Source: Epiperipatus broadwayi (Eukaryota; Onychophora; Udeonychophora; Euonychophora; Peripatidae). Taken from it: DNA of 64,000 nucleotides. The stretch lies in NCBI GenBank assembly GCA_028023455.1, contig JAQFVV010006725.1:310001-374000 (forward strand), in the 5' to 3' direction. Positions 59,050-64,000 of this stretch are shown here, one piece after another; position 1 is the stretch's first letter; each line of letters starts with the position of its first letter. Under the pieces are notes generated by a model. The model searched no databases, was not told the origin of the DNA, and worked only from the letters and a program-made list of their open reading frames with translations. Both the position numbers and the translations under genes were made by a program.

Positions 59050-61295
59050 CTCTATCCTATTTCATCCCATTTCCACAACATAATCTTTGTCAACTCCATG
59101 GCCTTTATATCTAAATTCTCCTTATTTTTTACCCAAACCCAGCATAAAAAACAAGAACCCACTTATTTGTACCCCTTCTGCTTGCAGGCATTTACATTAA
59201 ATTAACAAATGCCTAATGTTTTTTATGCCTTCCTTACACAACTTGCAGACTAAATCTCCCTTATTTTTTCATTTATGTGTATATTCCCTTGTTAAAGATC
59301 CTGTTCGATTCTTAAATAGTAAACTACTTTGCTATTATCATAAATTAACTCACATCCAATATTTTGTTTACTTCTATATATATTTAAACTCTTTTTAGTC
59401 TCCATATTAATTCTCCAACTCCCTATTCTTTATTAATGCATTTATTCTTCTATCCCATTCCTTGCAATTATAACACTCAACAATTCTTTGCACACAATCA
59501 TCCCGCCTTTTGTATAAATATACCGACATAAATTTTTTATTCAAATCTTCTGTATACTGTATTACCTTTCTCATCTATCTTAATGCCTGCCCTTTACTTA
59601 TAATCCAATTAAAATACTATTTTGCTATTCTCTTATTATCCATAAACTGCAATCTATTGAACATTTTCATTTTGCTTTTTGCATCTCTCATATAAAAACT
59701 TGATCATTACATTCTCCTTGATTTGCCTTCTATGCCGTCCACACATCTGCATTTAATGCATGTCTTCCTATTTCTCTTTGTACTTTTTAATATAATACAC
59801 CATATATACTTTAATTGACACTCTACAATGCAGTTTAACATTTATTTTATAAAATAAATCATATGTTAATCTGCATTGAAGAGTGTGTATTAAGGTGTGT
59901 ATGGTGCATTATATTATATATAATTCAACAGTGCAAATAAGAAGTGGAAGAATCTTTGCACTTTTTCTAAGTAATCTAACACCCCTTTATTAACATATAA
60001 CATATTGCTACCATATGTTAACCCTGCTACTGCCACCCCCTGCCATACAATTTTAGCTACATCATATTTATTATATAAAAAAACTGTTAATTTCTATATC
60101 AGTCCATTTCTTTTCTTTGCTTCATTTATCAATTTTTTTTCCATTCATCCAAGCAATTTTTCTGATTACTTAAGACGATTTCCAAATAGTTATACCTATT
60201 CACCACACTTAACTTTATATCCCCCAATAAATTTTTTTTGTCTTTCCCCAATATTAAACATCATTACTTTTGATTTTTCTTCACTAAATTTAATTCTCAT
60301 CTCTTTACCTACCAGTTCGCATATTCTCAGCATAACTTCCATATTGTGTGCACTAGAAGTCATCATCTGTAAATAAAAGACCACATACCCCCTTGCCACT
60401 TATTAATGTTATCTCTACCCCTCTTCCTAGTCTTTATATTGCTCTCTCCATTTCTCTCAAATACAGCAAAAACAAAATAATGACATAGGGCAACCTTGCG
60501 TTAGTCGTACCCCATTTTTAACTTTAAACTGATTTTATATTCCCTAATTCCATACTTATAATAATTATTTTCATACAATCTCTTAATAAGTTCCACTAAA
60601 GCTCCATCTATTCCCAAATTTATTAAACTTACCCACAATCTATTTCTATTCACTCTATCATATGCCTTCTCTATATCTATAAAAACCATATATAACTATC
60701 TATCTGTATTTCTACTTTTATCTATAAGTTGTGTAAGTACAAATAAACTATGCCTATCCGATCGAAAAACCTCCTTGCATTTCTCTCACTATAATATTTT
60801 CTTCATCCATTTTGCGACCCTTCCAGCGACCATATATGCGAAAACTTTATATAACACTGACATTATTGCTATATAATTGCTTAACTGTCTATGATCCTTA
60901 CTTTTTCCTTTAAATAATAGTCCTACTCCTGTATTATTCCAACTTTCTGAAAAATCTCTCTTCTGTGCCATCTTATTAAAACATGATAATAGGTTTAATT
61001 TTGCCCTATGTTCTAAATACATTACCATCTCTGCTGCCCATCCATCTAAACTCTTGCCTTTCCATTTTTCAATTTCTTCCCTGTCTCATTCAGTTTTTTA
61101 TAAACCTAATATTTCCATTACTATCTGCTTTTATGTTTGTTATCACTCTGTCCTTCATATCTAACATCTTTTCTATATCCATTACATACTTATTTAAGAT
61201 TGTCTCAAATTCTTTTCTAGAGCTACACTCTATTACCTCATCATTTAGTAATACTGTTTTCCTGAAGGTTTGTGATGATGGTGTTCTAGTTGTAT
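59050..61295 (-). pseudogene. ORF2 reverse transcriptase region of the minus-strand non-LTR element
   Basis: From right to left on the minus strand: a segment with FRKTVLLNDEVIECSSRKEF (about 61270-61210); WNNTGVGLLFKGKSKDHRQL (60938-60880) and SVLYKVFAYMVAGRVAKWM; motif A as FIDIEKAYDRVNRNRLW (about 60685-60630); a damaged motif B (GQ-x-GCP type, near 60500); and motif C, where the Y-A-D-D site appears as FTDD in a frame next to HNMEVMLRICELVGKEM (60375-60290). The C-terminal region follows to about 59050. Stops and frameshifts make it inactive. F-I-D-x-x-K-A-Y-D and the C-terminal zinc motif of its relative identify a non-LTR RT; I leave the clade open. Confidence 0.65.
59789..59953. mobile_element. 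165-bp inverted-repeat insertion with 13-bp target duplication
   Basis: The non-LTR coding sequence is broken and CTTTGTACTTTTT (59776-59788) recurs as CTTTGCACTTTTT (59954-59966). The undamaged family copy at about 47220-47235 has this site once, proving an insertion. Inside, arms of about 50 bp (from ATAATACACCATATATAC and, inverted, ATAATGCACCATACACAC) face each other across about 30 bases. The remaining 30-odd bases to the right arm's outside are unpaired. The long target duplication argues against a TA-type DNA transposon. Confidence 0.65.
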
Positions 61296-61429
61296 TTTTA
61301 CATTGGACTATTTCCGTCATCTAATATGAGTATTAAATGTCTTTAGAAAATTTTAACTTTTATTGAAGTATTCCAAATACATTCAACTGTTAGAAATAGC
61401 ACATCAAACAGGTTAGTATATGCACAATG

Positions 61430-61462
61430 TTTCGAGAGGTATTATTCTCCTCTCTTCTTCAG
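61430..61462 (-). ncRNA. Hammerhead-like core of left PLE arm
   Basis: On the minus strand, CTGAAGA (61456-61462), A, a GAGAGG...CCTCTC hairpin with 6 perfect pairs, then GAAAC (61429-61433). PLEs are known to carry hammerhead motifs in their terminal regions, which supports the call. The extra A before stem II and the unverified cleavage site leave activity open. Confidence 0.55.
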
Positions 61463-61495
61463 GTGTTGGTGGCCAGACTAGTGTCGGTACTAGCA

Positions 61496-61572
61496 TTGGA
61501 TTCAAACCTGGACCCTTAGATTCTTGAGTATTGAATTTTAAGGTAATGCTCTAACCAACTGAGCCATCCCGC
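61496..61572 (-). other. tRNA-like module of left PLE arm
   Basis: On the minus strand, TGGCTCAGTTGG (61555-61566) is a full A-box match and GGTTTGAATCC (61498-61508) a near-perfect B box, separated by about 46 bases. It lies between the stop of the PLE frame (61605) and the hammerhead-like core. The part between the boxes does not fold as an ordinary anticodon arm, so it is tRNA-derived rather than a working tRNA. It could give a pol III promoter or be a SINE-type module captured by the PLE. Confidence 0.55.
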
Positions 61573-61604
61573 CAAAGGCAACTGTCAGTAGAAATTTCAT
61601 ATAC

Positions 61605-62522
61605 TTATCTATGAGGTTCCTCCTGATTTCTCCACTTTTTCCTAAGAGCAAAGTTGATTAGTGGTTTCCATACATTATGTATAGTCACACTAGGTTGGCT
61701 TATGGGATTTTTTGCCATTGTCATGTGAGCAGCTTCTTTAAATTTTCTTCTTTGTACCTTTTCTTCTCTATCCAATATTTTTGTATTTTCCCAATTGAAC
61801 ATATGTTCATTGGCACATACATGGTCTGCTACCTTAGACACATCTGTTTTTTCTCTTCTAATCATCAGTTTGTGTTCTTGCAAGTGCTTTTCAATGGGAT
61901 GACTGGTCTCACCAATATATGTTCTTCCACATTCACGGTGGTATTTCATAGATGCAGTTTTTTCTTTTCAGCATTTCAAGTTTAGGCTTTGTAGATGTTA
62001 GAATTTCTCATAGTGTGGTATGGTTGTGGAAAGCTGTTCTGATGTTACAATGATTGCAGATTTTTCTTAATTTGTCTGCTATTTTTGGAATGTATGGGTA
62101 CACTACAGTACCAATAACTCTTTTCTTGATGGTTCTTTTTGTTATCTATTTACCATTTTAGCTGATGGATAACCATTTTTCATAAGAGTTTGTTCTATAT
62201 AAATCTTTTCCTTTTCCGAATCGCTGGTTTCTGAACAAACTTCTTTTGCTTTGTTCCATAGTGATAGTGTAACTTCATGTTTTGTGTTTCTGGTATGATT
62301 GGATGTATAGGCTAGGCATTTTCTTGTTTGTGTAGGTTTTTGGTAAACTAGTTTTGATTTTGCCATAAGGGAGTCTTGTCACAAAAACATCTAAGAATGC
62401 CAATTTTTGTTCTTGCTCAGATTCTATTGTAAATTTAATTGGATATGTTGTTGATGTGTTTCCAGAAAGTTTGTAGCAGTGCTTCACCATGTGGCCATAC
62501 AACAAATGTATCATCCACATAC
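61605..62522 (-). pseudogene. PLE protein, C-terminal RT and GIY-YIG endonuclease (left arm)
   Basis: On the minus strand the sequence starts with YVDDTFVVWPHGEALLQTF (about 62517-62460), the catalytic Y-V-D-D of PLE RTs. After a frameshift come EQEQKLAFLDVFVTRLPYG, VYQKPTQTRKCLAYTSNH and YIEQTLMKNGYPSA, the usual thumb-side blocks. The endonuclease is open from 61949 to 61605, with ECGRTYIGET (Tyr, Gly and the following Thr of the GIY-YIG core), HPIEKHLQEHK, and the acidic REEKVQRRKFKEAAHM helix. At least two frameshifts disable the copy. The product would be a nuclear RT/endonuclease carrying out target-primed reverse transcription. Confidence 0.75.
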
Positions 62523-63362
62523 CAATTAAATTTATAATAGAATCAGAACAAGAACAAAAATTGGCATTCTTAGATGTTCTTGTGACAAGGCTCCCTCATG
62601 ACAAAATCAAAACTACAATTTACTGAAAACCTACATATACAGGAAAATACCTAACCTATACATCCAGTCACACCAGAAACACAAAACATGGAGTTATACT
62701 ATCACTATAGAACAAAGCAGAAGAAGTTTGTTCAAAAACCAGTGATTTGGAAAAAGATCTATATAGAACAAACTCTTATGAAAAATGGTTATCCATCAGC
62801 TGTTATTAAGAAAACTTTAAATAGACAAAAAGAACCATCAAGAGAAAAGACAATTATTGGTACTGTAGTGTACCCATACATTCCAAAAGTAGACAAATTA
62901 AGGAAAATCTGCTATCAGTATAACATCAGAACAGCTTTTCAGAGCCATACCACACTATGAAGAATTCTAACATCTACAAAGCCTAAACTTGAAATGTTGA
63001 AAATAAAAAACTGCATCTACAAAATACCATGTGAATGTGGAAGAACATATATTGGTAAGACCAGGCATCCCATTGAAAAGTGCTTGCAAGAACACAAACT
63101 GATTATTAGAAGAGAGAAAACAGATGTGTCTAAGGTAGCAGACCATGTATGTGCCAATGAACATATGTTCAATTGGGAAAATACAAAAATATTGGATAGA
63201 GAAGAAAAGGTACAAAGAAGAAAATTTAAAGAAGCTGCTCACATGACAATGGCAAAAAATCCCATAAGCCAACCTAGTGTGACTATACATAATGTAGGGA
63301 AACCACTAGTCAACTTTGTTCTTAGGAAAAAGTGGGGAAATCAGGAGGAACCTCATAGATAA
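62523..63362 (+). pseudogene. PLE protein, C-terminal RT and GIY-YIG endonuclease (right arm)
   Basis: The + strand begins after the catalytic Y-V-D-D, at EQEQKLAFLDVLVTR (about 62545-62590), passes YIEQTLMKNGYPSA (62758-62800) and YPYIPKVDKLRKICYQYNIR (62871-62930), and then holds a 122-codon open frame (62994-63362). The frame contains NCIYKIPCECGRTYIGKT, so both the IYK and YIG parts of the endonuclease signature are intact, with a Cys-x-Cys before YIG. A later block is HMFNWENTKILDREEKVQRR. Frameshifts near 62620 and 62960 separate it from the RT blocks. Truncated at the 5' side, so inactive. Confidence 0.75.
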
Positions 63363-63399
63363 GTATATGAAACTTCTACTTACAGTTGCCTTTCGAAGG

Positions 63400-63471
63400 T
63401 TGGCTCAGTTGGTTAGAGCATTACCTTAAAAATTCTGTACTCAAGAATCTAATGGTCCAGGTTTGAATACC
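63400..63471 (+). other. tRNA-like module of right PLE arm
   Basis: TTGGCTCAGTTGG (63400-63412) and GGTTTGAATACC (63460-63471) are the A-box and B-box counterparts of the left arm. The B box has an extra base, so this copy is a little more decayed. Confidence 0.5.
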
Positions 63472-63502
63472 ATGCTAGTACTGTCACTGGCACCAGCAAC
63501 AC

Positions 63503-63536
63503 TTGAAGAAGAGAGGAGAATAATACTTTTTGAAAC
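63503..63536 (+). ncRNA. Hammerhead-like core of right PLE arm, decayed
   Basis: TTGAAGA (63503-63509) stands where CTGAAGA is expected, GAGAGG is followed by TTTT instead of CCTCTC, and GAAAC is at 63532-63536. The first core base and stem II are both lost, so this copy should be inactive, unlike the left arm. Confidence 0.45.
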
Positions 63537-64000
63537 ATTGTGCATATACTAACCTGTTTAATGTGCTATTACTAACAATTGAATGTATTTGGAATATTTA
63601 AAAAAAAGTTAAATTTTTCTAAAGACATTCAATACTCATATTAGATGATGGAAATATTCCAATATAAAATTACAATGTAGTAATACTATTTCTTTCTCTC
63701 TTACATTTCTTCTTTTTGTGTATTTCCAAAATTTTTTTACTCCCATCTTTTCCATGTTTAATAATATCCTCCCAACAATTTACTATTTAATTTCATTTTG
63801 TATAATTATCTATTTTGACTACTTTCTTTTTTTTAAGTACTTTCCCCATTTAACATCAACATTATTTTCACTTTCTTTGTGCTTAATAGCACACTTATAA
63901 TCTCTGCATGTTTTTGTCTTTCTTACACTTTTACTAGCTCTTACTTTTATATTATTTTTATTCTTCTGAATATTCTTACCTAAAATCCTATTTGCCACTC

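Larger units (their letters stand above)
61296..63680. mobile_element. Head-to-head pair of Penelope-like elements
   Basis: Two PLE copies meet at about 62522 by their 5'-truncated ends. The left arm reads on the minus strand (62522 to 61296), the right on the plus strand (62523 to 63680). The arms match over about 1.15 kb, through the end of the reading frame, a tRNA-like module, a hammerhead-like core and a terminal stretch ending near ATTAGATGA(C/T)GGAAATA. The left arm reaches further upstream into RT than the right. The pair is inserted in the minus-strand non-LTR element. Inverted, 5'-truncated pairs are known for Penelope elements. Confidence 0.8.
58940..64000 (-). mobile_element. Non-LTR retrotransposon, interrupted twice
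   Basis: This is the same family as 47089-48133, on the minus strand and running off the right edge. Its 3' end is near 58940-58990 (minus: TGGCTGAGAAG preceded by CTCTGGGCATAG). It is cut by a 165-bp insertion (59789-59953) and by the PLE pair (61296-63680). Right of the PLE pair, 64000-63690 continues on the minus strand with KKFWKYTKRRNVRERK, the kind of sequence found between endonuclease and RT. The copy is older and more damaged than the + strand copy. Confidence 0.65.

Noticed and set aside
60005-60376. 123-codon + strand frame, and other + frames at 60983-61324 and 61677-61985
   Set aside because: They are opposite-strand shadows of the non-LTR RT and PLE coding sequence.

Overview
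This is an A+T-rich (roughly three quarters A+T by eye), intron-bearing animal genome segment, most likely from an invertebrate. The evidence is spliced coding exons with GT-AG borders, a 17-kb intron, and a dense load of Penelope-like elements (PLEs), non-LTR retrotransposons and LTR-type elements. There is no bacterial-style gene organisation. I cannot name the species.

Host genes. The one well-supported host gene is on the + strand: the last three coding exons (2145-2363, 2530-2599, 20031-20213) of a homologue of the C6orf136/DUF2358 family. Its earlier exons lie left of the window and its poly(A) signal is at 20371. A second, weaker candidate is a first coding exon at 54132-54174, inside a stretch at 53610-54380 that keeps CpG dinucleotides; the rest of that gene would lie downstream and is not recognised.

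Mobile layout, left to right. (1) A repeat with a hammerhead-like core at 431-880. (2) A complete minus-strand element with giant terminal repeats at 2731-10882, inside the gene's last intron. (3) More copies and micro-insertions of the hammerhead-like repeat at 11171-11430, 11591-11609, 21001-21923 (a large palindrome), 52358-52762 and 55144-55172. (4) A decayed PLE at 23895-25490. (5) An inverted-repeat element with hammerhead-like cores and a 15-bp target duplication at 26662-27176. (6) A non-LTR endonuclease relic at 29962-30833. (7) A nested giant-LTR system at 30834-49453. Its outer element's internal region received a complete inner element (36644-44618). Its left LTR received a TTAA-flanked insert (31963-32819) and its right LTR a non-LTR 3' fragment (47089-48133). 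(8) LTR-retrotransposon integrase remnants around 52030-53060. (9) From 58940 to the right edge, a minus-strand non-LTR element broken by a 165-bp inverted-repeat insertion and by a head-to-head pair of PLE copies (61296-63680).

Most notable are two systems. The first is a set of three giant-LTR elements from two families. Each has LTRs of about 2.65-3.1 kb, a leader of about 1.1-1.4 kb, one Gag-like reading frame and no visible pol, resembling the LARD elements known from plants. The second is a set of insertions carrying CUGANGA...GAAA hammerhead-like cores. They are often inverted, have 11-16-bp target duplications, and sometimes consist of only 19-29 bp of one end. The PLE pair also carries a tRNA-like A-box/B-box module next to its hammerhead-like core.
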